A stretch of DNA of 64,000 bases, from NCBI GenBank assembly GCA_016287765.1, contig JAEEWS010000011.1, forward strand, positions 9,108 to 73,107, written 5' to 3'. Positions 47,837-57,258 of this stretch are shown in pieces. The notes under the pieces are model-generated. The model ran no database searches, was not told where the DNA came from, and worked only from the letters and a program-made list of their open reading frames with translations. A program made the translations under genes and the position numbers. The stretch is from Lachnospiraceae bacterium (GTDB lineage Bacteria > Bacillota_A > Clostridia > Lachnospirales > Lachnospiraceae). Numbering within the stretch: the first letter of the stretch is position 1; the number at the start of each line of letters is the position of its first letter.

Positions 47837-49597
47837 ATGACTCAGTCAAGAACCCACAACTGCAACGAACTCCGTCTTGCAAATGCCGGCGAAAAGGTCA
47901 CACTGGTCGGATGGTTCGAAAACATCCGTAAAGTCAGCAAAAATCTTGGCTTCGTTATCTTACGCGATTTCTACGGCACAACCCAGCTCGTGATCGAAAC
48001 CGAAGAGATGATGGCGATAATCGACAGCCTCAACAAAGAGACTACCATTTCTGCCACAGGTATCGTAAGAGAACGTTCCTCCAAGAACAAGGACCTGCCC
48101 ACAGGCGAGATCGAAGTCGTTCCCGAGAAGATCGAAATCCTCGGCAAGTGCAGATACAACGCGCTTCCTTTTGAAATAACAAAGTCAACCGAAGCAGACG
48201 AAAACACCCGTCTTAAATATCGTTACCTTGACCTCAGAAATCCCGAGGTTAAGAAGAATATCGTGATCAGAAGCCAGATCGTGTCAGAGCTCAGAAATGC
48301 TATGACCGCTCACGGTTTCCTGGAGATCACCACTCCCATCCTCACTGCTTCTTCTCCCGAAGGTGCAAGAGATTATCTTGTTCCCGCAAGAAATCATCCC
48401 GGAAAGTTTTATGCACTTCCCCAGGCACCTCAGCAGTTTAAGCAGCTTCTTATGACAGCAGGCTTTGATAAGTACTTTCAGATCGCTCCCTGCTTCCGTG
48501 ATGAGGATGCCCGTGCAGACAGAAGCCCGGGAGAATTCTATCAGATGGATATGGAAATGGCTTTCGCTTCACAGGAAGACATTTTCGCAGTTATAGAGGA
48601 CGTGCTTCCTCCCATCTTTGCCAAGTACGGTGTTTACAAGACAGCCTCCAAGGCTCCCTTCGTACGCATCCCCTACCGTGAAGCCATGGACAGGTACGGT
48701 TCCGACAAGCCCGACTTAAGAATAGACCTGATCCTTCAGGATGCCACAAACGTAATGGCTGACTGCGGATTTGAGCCTTTTAAGGATAAGGTTGTAAAGG
48801 CTGTTGTTGTTGACAGACTGAACGCTACCCGTAAGCAGATCGATGCCATGATCGCAGATGTAGAAGTTACCACCGCACAGAAGACCTATTGGTTCCGTGT
48901 GGATGAGAACGGCGAGTTTGTAGGCGGTATCTCCAAATTCCTTGCAGACAGAAAGCAGGCTGTCATCGAAGCTCTCGGCCTTAAGAACGGTGACTTCGTA
49001 GGTCTTGCGGCAGGAGATCTTCTCACCGCGCAGAAGACCGCAGGCGTATTCAGAAAGCTTCTGGGTGCTGCCGCAGAAGGCCACATGGACAAGGAAAAGT
49101 ATGAATTCTGCTGGATCGTAGACTTCCCTATGTACGAGATCGGTGAAGAATCCGGCGAACTTGAGTTCTGCCACAATCCTTTCTCAATGCCCAAGGGCGG
49201 TATGGAAGCTCTTAAGACTCAGAACCCTCTTGACATCCTGGCTTATCAATATGACCTGGTCGTTAACGGCGTAGAGCTCTCTTCCGGAGCTATCCGAAAC
49301 CACGATCCCGAGATCATGATCGAAGCCTTCAAGCTGGTCCGTCTCGGTGAGGAAGATGTTAAGGCCAAGTTCCCCGCCATGTACAACGCATTCTGCTACG
49401 GTGCTCCGCCTCACGGTGGTATCGCTCCCGGCGTAGACCGTATGGTAATGCTGATCCTCGGCAAGGATGCCATCCGCGATGTTATCGCTTTCCCTATGAA
49501 CAAGAATGCTCAGGACCTTATGATGGGTGCTCCCGCAGAGGTTACTCCCAAGCAGCTTGAGGAAGACCACATCGCCATCGTTATGCCCGAGAAATAG
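47837..49597 (+). CDS. aspS: Aspartyl-tRNA synthetase
   Basis: 586 residues from MTQSRTHNCNELRL (GAAAGGAAAAATTATC in front); two upstream in-frame ATGs lack a site. OB-fold anticodon domain (1-110), class II core with motif 2 FRDEDARADRSPGEFYQMD, the bacterial GAD insertion (about 290-415), and motif 3 GGIAPGVDRMVMLI. Full-length bacterial type. Whether it also charges tRNA-Asn cannot be told without the presence or absence of asnS and gatCAB in the genome. Confidence 0.95.
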   Translation: MTQSRTHNCNELRLANAGEKVTLVGWFENIRKVSKNLGFVILRDFYGTTQLVIETEEMMAIIDSLNKETTISATGIVRERSSKNKDLPTGEIEVVPEKIEILGKCRYNALPFEITKSTEADENTRLKYRYLDLRNPEVKKNIVIRSQIVSELRNAMTAHGFLEITTPILTASSPEGARDYLVPARNHPGKFYALPQAPQQFKQLLMTAGFDKYFQIAPCFRDEDARADRSPGEFYQMDMEMAFASQEDIFAVIEDVLPPIFAKYGVYKTASKAPFVRIPYREAMDRYGSDKPDLRIDLILQDATNVMADCGFEPFKDKVVKAVVVDRLNATRKQIDAMIADVEVTTAQKTYWFRVDENGEFVGGISKFLADRKQAVIEALGLKNGDFVGLAAGDLLTAQKTAGVFRKLLGAAAEGHMDKEKYEFCWIVDFPMYEIGEESGELEFCHNPFSMPKGGMEALKTQNPLDILAYQYDLVVNGVELSSGAIRNHDPEIMIEAFKLVRLGEEDVKAKFPAMYNAFCYGAPPHGGIAPGVDRMVMLILGKDAIRDVIAFPMNKNAQDLMMGAPAEVTPKQLEEDHIAIVMPEK

Positions 49598-49607
49598 ACA
49601 CAATAAT

Positions 49608-49669
49608 AAAAGAGTCGCATGTGACAGCTCCCGTCAAACAGACAGTGACCTATCAACAGCGACTCTTTT
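49608..49669. terminator. Terminator between aspS and the HD-GYP gene
   Basis: AAAAGAGTCGC (49608-49618) pairs with GCGACTCTTTT (49659-49669) over a 40-nt loop; T run on the plus strand. It ends 5 bp before the convergent HD-GYP stop. Confidence 0.75.
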
Positions 49670-49673
49670 TTTC

Positions 49674-50312
49674 TTATTTATAGGAGTGCTTTTTATTCAT
49701 TTCTTCAGCCATTTCAATTATTCTGTCAAATTCCGGAGAATTCACCATGTTCATAAAATCCAGAAACAGCTTTATATCATATTCTTTATTGTCTTCTATC
49801 ATCATGCTCAGAGCCGTTTCTTTATCAAAGCCCTTACGGTAAGGTCTGTCGGAGATAAGTGCCGCAAAGGCATCACAGATCTTAATGAATCTTGAAGAGT
49901 AAGGGATGTCATCCTCTCTCAGGTTATCCGGATAGCCGCTGCCGTCATAGCATTCATGATGGTGGTAGACCGCATCCACGATCTCCGGCGGATAATTGCA
50001 TTTCCCCAGCATTTCTGCGCCAAGCTTGGCATGCATTCTCATGTGGCGCACCTCTTCAACATGAAGGGACTTCTTGTCACGTCCGTATATGCTCTGGGAA
50101 AGTCTGAGTTTCCCCACATCATGGACACAGGCCGCATTATAAATGGTTTCCGTAGTCTTTTCGTCCAGACCGATCCTTTCCGATAGCATCTTTACTATTT
50201 CCGCCACCAGCCTGCCGTGATCGATACTGTCCTCCAGGTCTTCGTTCACAACGCCCTTAAGGTCCAGAGTATAAAGAATATTTCTTATTTCCTTTTCCGA
50301 ATCAAAAAGCAT
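49674..50312 (-). CDS. HD-GYP-type c-di-GMP phosphodiesterase
   Basis: 212 residues, a stand-alone HD-GYP domain. Metal ligands and signature: H32 (SIDHGR), HD in ACVHDVGKLRL, HMRMHAKLGAEML, and YHHHECYDGSGYPDNL, which carries the HHExxDGxGYP element, then CDAFAALISDRPYRKG. It should open c-di-GMP. There is no receiver or sensor domain. It begins 20 bp after hemZ and ends the thyA operon. Confidence 0.85.
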   Translation of the reverse strand: MLFDSEKEIRNILYTLDLKGVVNEDLEDSIDHGRLVAEIVKMLSERIGLDEKTTETIYNAACVHDVGKLRLSQSIYGRDKKSLHVEEVRHMRMHAKLGAEMLGKCNYPPEIVDAVYHHHECYDGSGYPDNLREDDIPYSSRFIKICDAFAALISDRPYRKGFDKETALSMMIEDNKEYDIKLFLDFMNMVNSPEFDRIIEMAEEMNKKHSYK

Positions 50313-50332
50313 GATCTGTATTCCCCGTTCGT

Positions 50333-51928
50333 TTATATATCCGAAAAGAGTTTCCTCTTTCGTTCTATCATTTCATCGGTACGTTCCACGTAATCCTTGA
50401 CGCTCTTCACGTTTTCCGTGCGTTCGATCTTCCTTACCTTGTACTCTCCGTCCTCGGCCTCGTTTAAAAATCCGCCTCCAAAGCATTCATCGCTCCTTAC
50501 CAGCTTCGAAGATGCCCCGGGCCCGCAGGCTGCTATGGTGTGGCACTCTTCCATGATCAGCACATTGTAGAGACCTTCCTTACCCGGCTTTGCATAGCCC
50601 ACATTTTCCAGATTGTCGGACATGTTCTTCTGTCTGTAAAGGTAGTAGGGTTCATATCCTTTCTCGGCCATGTACTTTTCTGCAGCCTCGGTCATGAGCC
50701 CTGTTTCCTTGCTCAAAGAATCCGCATAGGAATCCATTTCCGCATTGAGCCTTGCCGCTCTCTTAACCGCCAAAGTGTGGACTGTAATGGAATCCGGTTC
50801 CAGCTCGCCCACCTTTTCAAGGGTGTCCGTAAAGTCGGAAAGCACTTCTCCGTTAAGACCTGCGATCAGATCCATGTTGATATTGTCAAAGCCGCATTCC
50901 CGGGCCAGCTTAAAGGCATTTATAACATCTTCCACCGTATGCCGTCTTCCGATCAGATCCAGGGTCTTTTGCTGCATGGACTGGGGATTTACCGATATCC
51001 TGGTGATGCCTTCCTCTTTCATTGCCATCAGCTTTTCTCTTGTGATACTGTCCGGTCTTCCCGCCTCTATGGTCCATTCCCTTAAGTCCTTAAGATCAAA
51101 GCAGGCCTTTATCTTTCTTATTATCGCCCTTAACTGGTCGGCACTCATGGTAGTCGGCGTTCCGCCGCCAAAATATATGCTTATCAGCCTCTTGTTCTTC
51201 ATCATGAGGGCTGTAGCCTCGATCTCCTTTAAAAGTGCTTCCACATAGGGCTCGGCATAGGCCTTGAACTTCTCATAGGGATAGGCCGAAAAAGAGCAAT
51301 AAAGGCATATGCTTGGGCAAAAGGGTACGCCTATATAAAGGCTGTAGGTGTCATCAAAAGTGAGTCCTTCCAGAAGACGGCTCTCGTTTTCCGTGACCTT
51401 TAGCGCAAGTCTTGCCTTGGCGGGAGATGCCAGATACTCATTTTCATAATAGGAAATGATCTCTTTCGGAGAAAAACCTCTTAAGCGCATGTCCAGGACC
51501 TGCTTGGTGGGACGGACTCCCGTAAGGGTTCCCCAGGGAAGTACCTTGCCGGATATCTCGGACAACACCCTGTAAAGGGCACGATGAAGATGATTTCTGT
51601 ACATCCTCCTGTCCGGATCTCCCTGATTTTGATAGGTGTTCTCATCCCTTTCGGAAAAATCCTCGCTTGCACCGGCCTTCCTGCCATATATTTCCGCGTC
51701 GATGGAAAAAGCTTCATCCTCAAGAAGGAAGTTCACACGACCCACGGTTTCAGGCACGTCTATCTGTCCGTGCCCGCGTTTTATCCTGGCTTCTTCCCGC
51801 TTTTTTTCCTCTTCCGCCTCATCAATGTTTATTGTTTTTATATCGCACTCTCTAAAAAAGGCTTTAATCAGCGGTCCTATATCCTGCGCGTAATCCAAGC
51901 CTTTTAAGTAAGCATATATCTGCTTCAT
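50333..51928 (-). CDS. hemZ: HemZ-type radical-SAM coproporphyrinogen dehydrogenase-like protein
   Basis: 531 residues. A poorly conserved N-terminal region (1-150) ends WGTLTGVRPTKQVLDM, a HemZ hallmark. The radical-SAM core has CPSICLYCSFSAYP, GGGTPTTMSA and NPQSMQQKTLDLIGRRH. Biochemical support for HemZ in haem synthesis is limited; in anaerobes lacking the pathway it may do something else. It starts on the last base of the rel stop (TAATG), and the HD-GYP gene follows 20 bp later. Confidence 0.85.
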   Translation of the reverse strand: MKQIYAYLKGLDYAQDIGPLIKAFFRECDIKTINIDEAEEEKKREEARIKRGHGQIDVPETVGRVNFLLEDEAFSIDAEIYGRKAGASEDFSERDENTYQNQGDPDRRMYRNHLHRALYRVLSEISGKVLPWGTLTGVRPTKQVLDMRLRGFSPKEIISYYENEYLASPAKARLALKVTENESRLLEGLTFDDTYSLYIGVPFCPSICLYCSFSAYPYEKFKAYAEPYVEALLKEIEATALMMKNKRLISIYFGGGTPTTMSADQLRAIIRKIKACFDLKDLREWTIEAGRPDSITREKLMAMKEEGITRISVNPQSMQQKTLDLIGRRHTVEDVINAFKLARECGFDNINMDLIAGLNGEVLSDFTDTLEKVGELEPDSITVHTLAVKRAARLNAEMDSYADSLSKETGLMTEAAEKYMAEKGYEPYYLYRQKNMSDNLENVGYAKPGKEGLYNVLIMEECHTIAACGPGASSKLVRSDECFGGGFLNEAEDGEYKVRKIERTENVKSVKDYVERTDEMIERKRKLFSDI

Positions 51929-54228
51929 TATCCCATTGTTCTTTCGACATCAACAACTCCTTCTATCATACGGAGCTTTGTGATCAGGGTGGTGAGCTGG
52001 TCCGTACTGGACACTTCAAAGCCCATGGTGATGGTGGCTGTACCGCCCTTGCTTACACGGCTGTTGATGTTCATCATATCGATCTTGTTTTCCGTCATGA
52101 CCTTGGAAATATCAAGGATCATGCCGCTTCTGTTGGTTGCATAAACGTTGATCTCGGCAAAGTAGTTGCCCTTCTGCTTGTCGCCTTCATTCCATTCGGC
52201 ACTAACGAGACGCATCCTCTCTTCGTCCGTGGCATTTATAACATTCACGCAGTCAGTCCTGTGAATGGATATGCCTCGTCCTCTGGTAACAAAGCCCACG
52301 ATCTCATCTCCGGGAACGGGAGAACAGCATTTGGAGAAATGTACCGAAATGTCGCCCGCGCCCTGAACCACAATACCGGATTTTGCTTTAACTTCCACCG
52401 GTTTCTTGGTGTTCCTGATCTCGGCAACGGATTCAAGTACCTTTTCATCCGTGATCTCACGTTTTTTCTTCTTTTCCAGTTCCTCAAGAAGGCGATTTAC
52501 TATCTGTCCTTCCTTCAGACCTCCGTGGCCTATGGCAGCCAGCACGGAATCCCAGTCATGGAAACCGTACTTGTGCATGGTCACATCCATGAATTCCGCT
52601 TTAAGGATCTCCTGGGGATTGATGCCCTTGGTCTTGCAATAGGTCATCATAAGTTCCTTGCCATGGATGACATTGTCTTCCTTAAGCTCTGTCTTAAACC
52701 ACTGATTTATCTTGTTTCTGGCCTGTCCGCTCTTTACTATGTTCAACCAGTCACGGCTGGGTCCCTTTGAGTTCTGGGAGGTGATGATCTCGATCCTGTC
52801 ACCGTTCTTGATCACATAGTCCATAGTAACCAGCTTGCCGTTTGCCCTTGCTCCCACCATCTTATTTCCCACTGCGGAGTGGATGGAGTAAGCGAAGTCT
52901 ACAGGAGTAGAGCCTGCAGGAAGCGTCTTTACGTCTCCTGTAGGGGTGAAACAGTAAACCGTATCCGAAAAGAGATCCAGGTCCGATTTAACGTTGGAAA
53001 GAAACTCCTTGTTATCCGACATTTCCTGCTGCCATTCAAGGATCTGACGGAGCCATGCCATCTTCTCCTCTTCCTTGGCATCGGATCTGACACCGTTTTG
53101 AGCTTCCTTGTACTTCCAGTGAGCTGCGATACCGTATTCAGCCACCTTGTGCATTTCCATGGTACGGATCTGTACTTCGAAGGGTAGTCCGTTATGGGCG
53201 ATAAGGGTGGTATGCAATGACTGGTAATTGTTTGCCTTGGGCATTGCTATATAATCCTTGAAACGACCCGGTATGGGTTTATACATCTCATGTATTATAC
53301 CGAGGGCGGCATAGCAGTCCTTTACCGTATCCACGATTATACGGATGGCATATAAGTCATATATCTGATCCAGGGTCTTGTCCTGGTTTTTCATCTTTTT
53401 GTATATACTGAAGAAGTGCTTGATCCTGCCGTCGATCTGAGCTTTGATCTCGCCCTCTTCTATCTTCTCCGCGATCTCATCGATACGTTCGTCAATGAAC
53501 TTCTCCCGATCGCTCTTACGCATGGCGATCTTCTCTTCCAGATCCGCATATACTTCCGGCTCTATTATCTTAAGCGAAAGATCATCCAGTTCTATCTTGA
53601 TGCGGCTGATACCGAGACGCTGGGCAAGAGGTGCATATATGTCCATGGTCTCATGGGCCTTCTCCAATTGCTTGGGAACAGGCTGATACTGCATAGTCCT
53701 CATGTTGTGCAGACGGTCCGCCAGCTTTATCATGATCACACGGATATCCTTGGCCATTGCCAGGAACATTTTTCTAAGGTTTTCAGCCTGAACCTCCACC
53801 TTATCCATGTCATAGTTCAACTGGGTCAGTTTGGTAACACCGTCCACCAGAAGAGCTATCTCATCTCCGAATTCAGCCTTGATCTCTTCAAGAGTGGTAT
53901 CCGTATCTTCCACCACATCGTGAAGTATCCCTGCGGCTATGGTCTCCTTATCCAGCTCGAGCTCGGCAAGGATAATGGCCACACAAAGGGGATGGATTAT
54001 GTAGGGCTCTCCGGATTTTCTCTTTTGATCTTTATGTTTTTCCGAAGCCAGCTCATAGGCTTTTCGGATGATACCCAGATCTGTCAGACTTCTGTAGGCC
54101 CGGATCTCCTTTTCCAATCGCGCAAAAAGCGCCTCCGGATCGGTAAAATCCGAAGGTGTGGAGAATGATTTCTCGCTGATGGGCTTTTTAAGCACGTATT
54201 TGAATTCTTTTTTGTCCGTTTCAGCCAT
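51928..54228 (-). CDS. rel: Bifunctional (p)ppGpp synthetase/hydrolase
   Basis: 766 residues from MAETDKKEFKYVL (54228, CAGGAGTGTCA in front). Domain order: HD hydrolase (about 60-210, HDVVEDTDTTLEE and LADRLHNMRTMQY intact), synthetase (about 250-365, DLYAIRIIVDTV and PKANNYQSLHTTL), TGS (TPTGDVKTLPAGSTPVDFAY), a zinc-finger-like helical part with CCSPVPGDEIVGFVTRG, and a C-terminal ACT domain. Both activities look intact, so it both makes and degrades the stringent alarmone. It lies between apt and hemZ. Confidence 0.95.
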   Translation of the reverse strand: MAETDKKEFKYVLKKPISEKSFSTPSDFTDPEALFARLEKEIRAYRSLTDLGIIRKAYELASEKHKDQKRKSGEPYIIHPLCVAIILAELELDKETIAAGILHDVVEDTDTTLEEIKAEFGDEIALLVDGVTKLTQLNYDMDKVEVQAENLRKMFLAMAKDIRVIMIKLADRLHNMRTMQYQPVPKQLEKAHETMDIYAPLAQRLGISRIKIELDDLSLKIIEPEVYADLEEKIAMRKSDREKFIDERIDEIAEKIEEGEIKAQIDGRIKHFFSIYKKMKNQDKTLDQIYDLYAIRIIVDTVKDCYAALGIIHEMYKPIPGRFKDYIAMPKANNYQSLHTTLIAHNGLPFEVQIRTMEMHKVAEYGIAAHWKYKEAQNGVRSDAKEEEKMAWLRQILEWQQEMSDNKEFLSNVKSDLDLFSDTVYCFTPTGDVKTLPAGSTPVDFAYSIHSAVGNKMVGARANGKLVTMDYVIKNGDRIEIITSQNSKGPSRDWLNIVKSGQARNKINQWFKTELKEDNVIHGKELMMTYCKTKGINPQEILKAEFMDVTMHKYGFHDWDSVLAAIGHGGLKEGQIVNRLLEELEKKKKREITDEKVLESVAEIRNTKKPVEVKAKSGIVVQGAGDISVHFSKCCSPVPGDEIVGFVTRGRGISIHRTDCVNVINATDEERMRLVSAEWNEGDKQKGNYFAEINVYATNRSGMILDISKVMTENKIDMMNINSRVSKGGTATITMGFEVSSTDQLTTLITKLRMIEGVVDVERTMG

Positions 54229-54272
54229 TGACACTCCTGATGTATTTAAGATCAAAGTCAGTTAGGATCACT

Positions 54273-54797
54273 TTATTTTCCGGGGTACTTAACAACAGAA
54301 TCCACATTGTAGCCCTTAAGACGCTCACGTCCGTTCAAGCCTTCAAGTTCCATAAGGAAAACGATCTTAACTACCTTGCCGCCCAGACGTTCAATGAGCT
54401 TGATGATAGCCTCAATGGTACCGCCTGTTGCAATAAGGTCATCAACAATAATGACTCTCTGACCGGGCTTGATGGCGTCCTTGTGCATTTCAAGAACCGC
54501 AGAACCGTATTCCAGGTCATATGACTGCTCGATGGTCTCGCAGGGCAGCTTACCCTTCTTACGTACGGGTACAAAGGACTTGTGCATATTGTAAGCCACG
54601 GGAACTCCAAAGATGAATCCTCTGGACTCGGGTCCTACAACGATATCAAAATCCTCATTCTGAACAAGGCCCTCCAGCTTATCCACAGCAAGACGGAGTC
54701 CGTCGGGATCCTGGATGACACTTGTCACATCCCTGAACATGATACCGGGTTCCGGAAAATCAGGTATGGTTCTTACATAATCGGCAACTGTTTTCAT
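54273..54797 (-). CDS. apt: Adenine phosphoribosyltransferase
   Basis: 174 residues from MKTVADYVRTIPDFPEPGI (54797), fixed by TGGAGGTAGATAGA. The PRPP loop is VIIVDDLIATGGT. It salvages adenine to AMP, also clearing adenine from methylthioadenosine breakdown. It starts 5 bp after the MraY-like gene and is followed by rel 44 bp on. Confidence 0.95.
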   Translation of the reverse strand: MKTVADYVRTIPDFPEPGIMFRDVTSVIQDPDGLRLAVDKLEGLVQNEDFDIVVGPESRGFIFGVPVAYNMHKSFVPVRKKGKLPCETIEQSYDLEYGSAVLEMHKDAIKPGQRVIIVDDLIATGGTIEAIIKLIERLGGKVVKIVFLMELEGLNGRERLKGYNVDSVVKYPGK

Positions 54798-54802
54798 TCT
54801 AT

Positions 54803-55765
54803 CTACCTCCATATCATCAGCCAAAGTACAATGACTGAGATCATAGCCTGTATTATTGTAAATCTGTAAACCGTTTGGGTATTGGACCAGTTGAGATTCT
54901 TTCTCACATGATCGTGTAACGGTGTTCTGACGTTTTTAAGTATCTTTATCTTAAGGAATCTTCCCAGGAAGAGTTTTACCAGTCCCAGCCCTCCGTCCAG
55001 GAGGAACACAAGGCCGAAGAAGATCCAAAGGAAAGGACTTCTGCTTTTCAATGCAGCTATGGCAATGATCGTACCCATGGCTCTTGAGCCCGCATCCCCC
55101 ATAAGCACTGTGCTGGGATGCGCATTAAAAAGAAGATAAGCCATAAGGCAGGCGCAGAAAAGACCGAGTACGTAGGGATAGTCCGAACCGCGTCCCATTA
55201 TCATATCAAAAACTATAAAAGATCCCAGGGTAACGATACCGAGAGTAGCCGAAAGTCCGTCAACCCCGTCGGTACAGTTGGTAACATTAATGGAAAGCCA
55301 TATGATGCCCACAGATATAAGTGCATATAGCCACACAGGGATCTCAACGGTTATACCGGGTAATGCAAAAGATACTGCGGTGCCGTTTTCAAATATCATA
55401 ACCGAAGTAATGCCTACGGCTGTAAGGAGGTCAAAGATCGCCTTTTTGTAATCCTTCCAGGGTTTATCCGAAGCGTCATCCAAAAATCCGGTAGCCATGG
55501 CAAAAAGGATAAACAGCAGATAGGCACAGGATTCCGTGCTCTGTACATTAAATACACAGGCAACCACGGTAAAAACACATACAAAGATGATACCTGCTCC
55601 TCTGACCTTACCTTCCGAAAGTGCCCCTTCCACGGCGAATTTTCTTCCATGGTCTCTGGGCAGCTTGTTCCCGAAAAGCCTGATCATTAAGACCGTAAGA
55701 AAAAATGCGGCACCAAAACCTGCGGCATGTAATATTCCTACATTGGAAAACAGCAATTCAAGCAT
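54803..55765 (-). CDS. MraY-like polyprenyl-phosphate sugar-phosphate transferase
   Basis: 320 residues with about ten membrane helices. Conserved active-site loops of the PNPT superfamily: DDASDKPWKDYKKA (the DDxxK type), NCTDGVDGLSATLG and VLMGDAGSRAMG. The third loop reads TPLHDHVRKNLNWS instead of the HHHFE of true MraY, and the gene lies outside a dcw cluster. So it may be the sole MraY or a paralogue for another lipid-linked glycan; by sequence the MraY branch is favoured over WecA/TagO. It is embedded in the folate/nucleotide operon. Confidence 0.75.
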   Translation of the reverse strand: MLELLFSNVGILHAAGFGAAFFLTVLMIRLFGNKLPRDHGRKFAVEGALSEGKVRGAGIIFVCVFTVVACVFNVQSTESCAYLLFILFAMATGFLDDASDKPWKDYKKAIFDLLTAVGITSVMIFENGTAVSFALPGITVEIPVWLYALISVGIIWLSINVTNCTDGVDGLSATLGIVTLGSFIVFDMIMGRGSDYPYVLGLFCACLMAYLLFNAHPSTVLMGDAGSRAMGTIIAIAALKSRSPFLWIFFGLVFLLDGGLGLVKLFLGRFLKIKILKNVRTPLHDHVRKNLNWSNTQTVYRFTIIQAMISVIVLWLMIWR

Positions 55766-55771
55766 ATTTTA

Positions 55772-56278
55772 TCATTCCTTTTCCAACAAAAGATTATCAT
55801 AGGTGGTATAAGTGAACTCTATATCAAAGCAGGTCTGTTCTTCCGATTCCTCCACCATCTTCCAGTTATCTTCCGAATCCAGATCCGGAAAGAAAGTATC
55901 CGCCACATATTCGTAATTGATCCTGGTCACATAGGCCTTCCTGCACTGCTCGTACAAAGCCTTGTAGATCTGACCGCCTCCGATCACGAAGATATCCTCT
56001 TCCGCCGAAAGTTCTCTTGCTTTTTTAAGAGCTTCATCAATACTGTGGGTCACAATAGCTCCATGGCCGTCATAATTCTTTTTGGTGGTTATAACGATAT
56101 TGTTCCTGTTAGGAAGAGGCTTTCCGTCACGAAAGCTCTCAAGAGTACGTCTTCCCATGATAATGGTCTTTCCCGTGGTCATTTCTCTGAATCTCTTTTT
56201 GTCCCCGGGTATGCTGACCAACAAACCATTATTATAACCGATTCCCCAGTGTTTATCAACCGCAACTATTAAATTCAA
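55772..56278 (-). CDS. folA: Dihydrofolate reductase
   Basis: 168 residues from a TTG behind AAGGAGGATGCAACC. Conserved features: AVDKHWGIGYNNGLL, KTIIMGRRTLESF and VIGGGQIYKAL; the substrate Asp/Glu region is standard for bacterial DHFR. It regenerates tetrahydrofolate after ThyA. It lies 29 bp after thyA. Confidence 0.94.
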   Translation of the reverse strand: MNLIVAVDKHWGIGYNNGLLVSIPGDKKRFREMTTGKTIIMGRRTLESFRDGKPLPNRNNIVITTKKNYDGHGAIVTHSIDEALKKARELSAEEDIFVIGGGQIYKALYEQCRKAYVTRINYEYVADTFFPDLDSEDNWKMVEESEEQTCFDIEFTYTTYDNLLLEKE

Positions 56279-56307
56279 GGTTGCATCCTCCTTTTTCCTT
56301 TAAGTGA

Positions 56308-57156
56308 TCAGATGGCTACAGGTATGTTCTTGATCTGCTCACCCGTAACATAGTTTTCCAGCTTTACATCCTCGGGCGTAAAGTCGTAAAAATGCTTCAC
56401 CTCCGGATTCAGCCACAGAGTGGGGGCTTCGTGCTGCTCTCGTGAAATGAGTTCCTTTACCAATTCCACATGCCGGTCATATATATGCGCGTCGGCTATA
56501 ACATGAATAAATTCTCCCACCTCCATATCGCACTCTCTGGCGATCATGTGAAGCAGAACTGCGTATTGGCACACGTTCCAGTTGTTGGCTGTGAGCACAT
56601 CCTGGGAACGCTGGTTTAAGATACCGTTAAGTATCAGCTTGTCGTGGCCCTCTTTCTTGGTCACATTAAAGGTCATACTGTATGCGCAGGGATAGAGCTT
56701 CATGTCATGCAGATCCGCATGGACATAGATGTTGGTCATTATCCTTCTGCTGTAGGGATTGTTTTTCAGGTCCCAAAGTACGCGGTCCACCTGATCCATC
56801 ATCCCTTCCTTGTATTCGTGTTTTATCCCCAATTGATAGCCGTAAGCCTTTCCGATGGAGCCGTTCTCGTCGGCCCACTGATCCCAGATGTGGCTGTTCA
56901 GTTCCTTAATATTATTGGATTTCTTCTGCCATATCCACAAGATCTCATCCGTTGCGGATTTAATGGCGGTTTTTCTCAACGTAAGTGCGGGAAATTCCTT
57001 TGACAGGTCATATCTGTTCACGACCCCGAATTTTTTAATAGTATAGGCCAGAGCGCCGTCTTCCCAATGAGGGCGCACCTTTTCTCCCATGGTATTTGTT
57101 CCGTTTTCAAGAATGTCCCTGCACATCCCCACAAATACTTTGTCCGCGTAGCTCAT
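56308..57156 (-). CDS. thyA: Thymidylate synthase (ThyA)
   Basis: 282 residues from MSYADKVFVGMCRDIL (57156, GGGAGGGAAATGT in front). It has the ThyA fold with SRRIMTNIYVHADL and the NQRSQDVLTANNWNVCQYAVLLHM region, split here as QRSQDVLTANNWN and VCQYAVLLHMIA; the catalytic Cys lies in LYPCAYS, then FNVTKK. It methylates dUMP using methylene-tetrahydrofolate. It heads the operon thyA-folA-mraY-like-apt-rel-hemZ-HD-GYP. A weak promoter (TTGGGA-17-TATTCA) lies in the 54 bp upstream, after the nrdD terminator. Confidence 0.93.
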   Translation of the reverse strand: MSYADKVFVGMCRDILENGTNTMGEKVRPHWEDGALAYTIKKFGVVNRYDLSKEFPALTLRKTAIKSATDEILWIWQKKSNNIKELNSHIWDQWADENGSIGKAYGYQLGIKHEYKEGMMDQVDRVLWDLKNNPYSRRIMTNIYVHADLHDMKLYPCAYSMTFNVTKKEGHDKLILNGILNQRSQDVLTANNWNVCQYAVLLHMIARECDMEVGEFIHVIADAHIYDRHVELVKELISREQHEAPTLWLNPEVKHFYDFTPEDVKLENYVTGEQIKNIPVAI

Positions 57157-57210
57157 ACATTTCCCTCCCATAACTGAATATCTGCGTCATTAACAAGTCC
57201 CAAAACTTAG

Positions 57211-57239
57211 AATGCGGGCGGTAAAATACCGCCCGCATT
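57211..57239. terminator. Terminator between nrdD and thyA
   Basis: A perfect 13-bp stem, AATGCGGGCGGTA/TACCGCCCGCATT, with a 3-nt loop. The T run on the minus strand is weak (CTAAGTTTT), but the GC-rich stem should still stop polymerase. Confidence 0.75.
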
Positions 57240-57258
57240 TTATCTCATGCAAATGAAA

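Noticed and set aside
53416..54168. 250-codon plus-strand frame opposite rel
   Set aside because: Antisense shadow of rel with no independent evidence.
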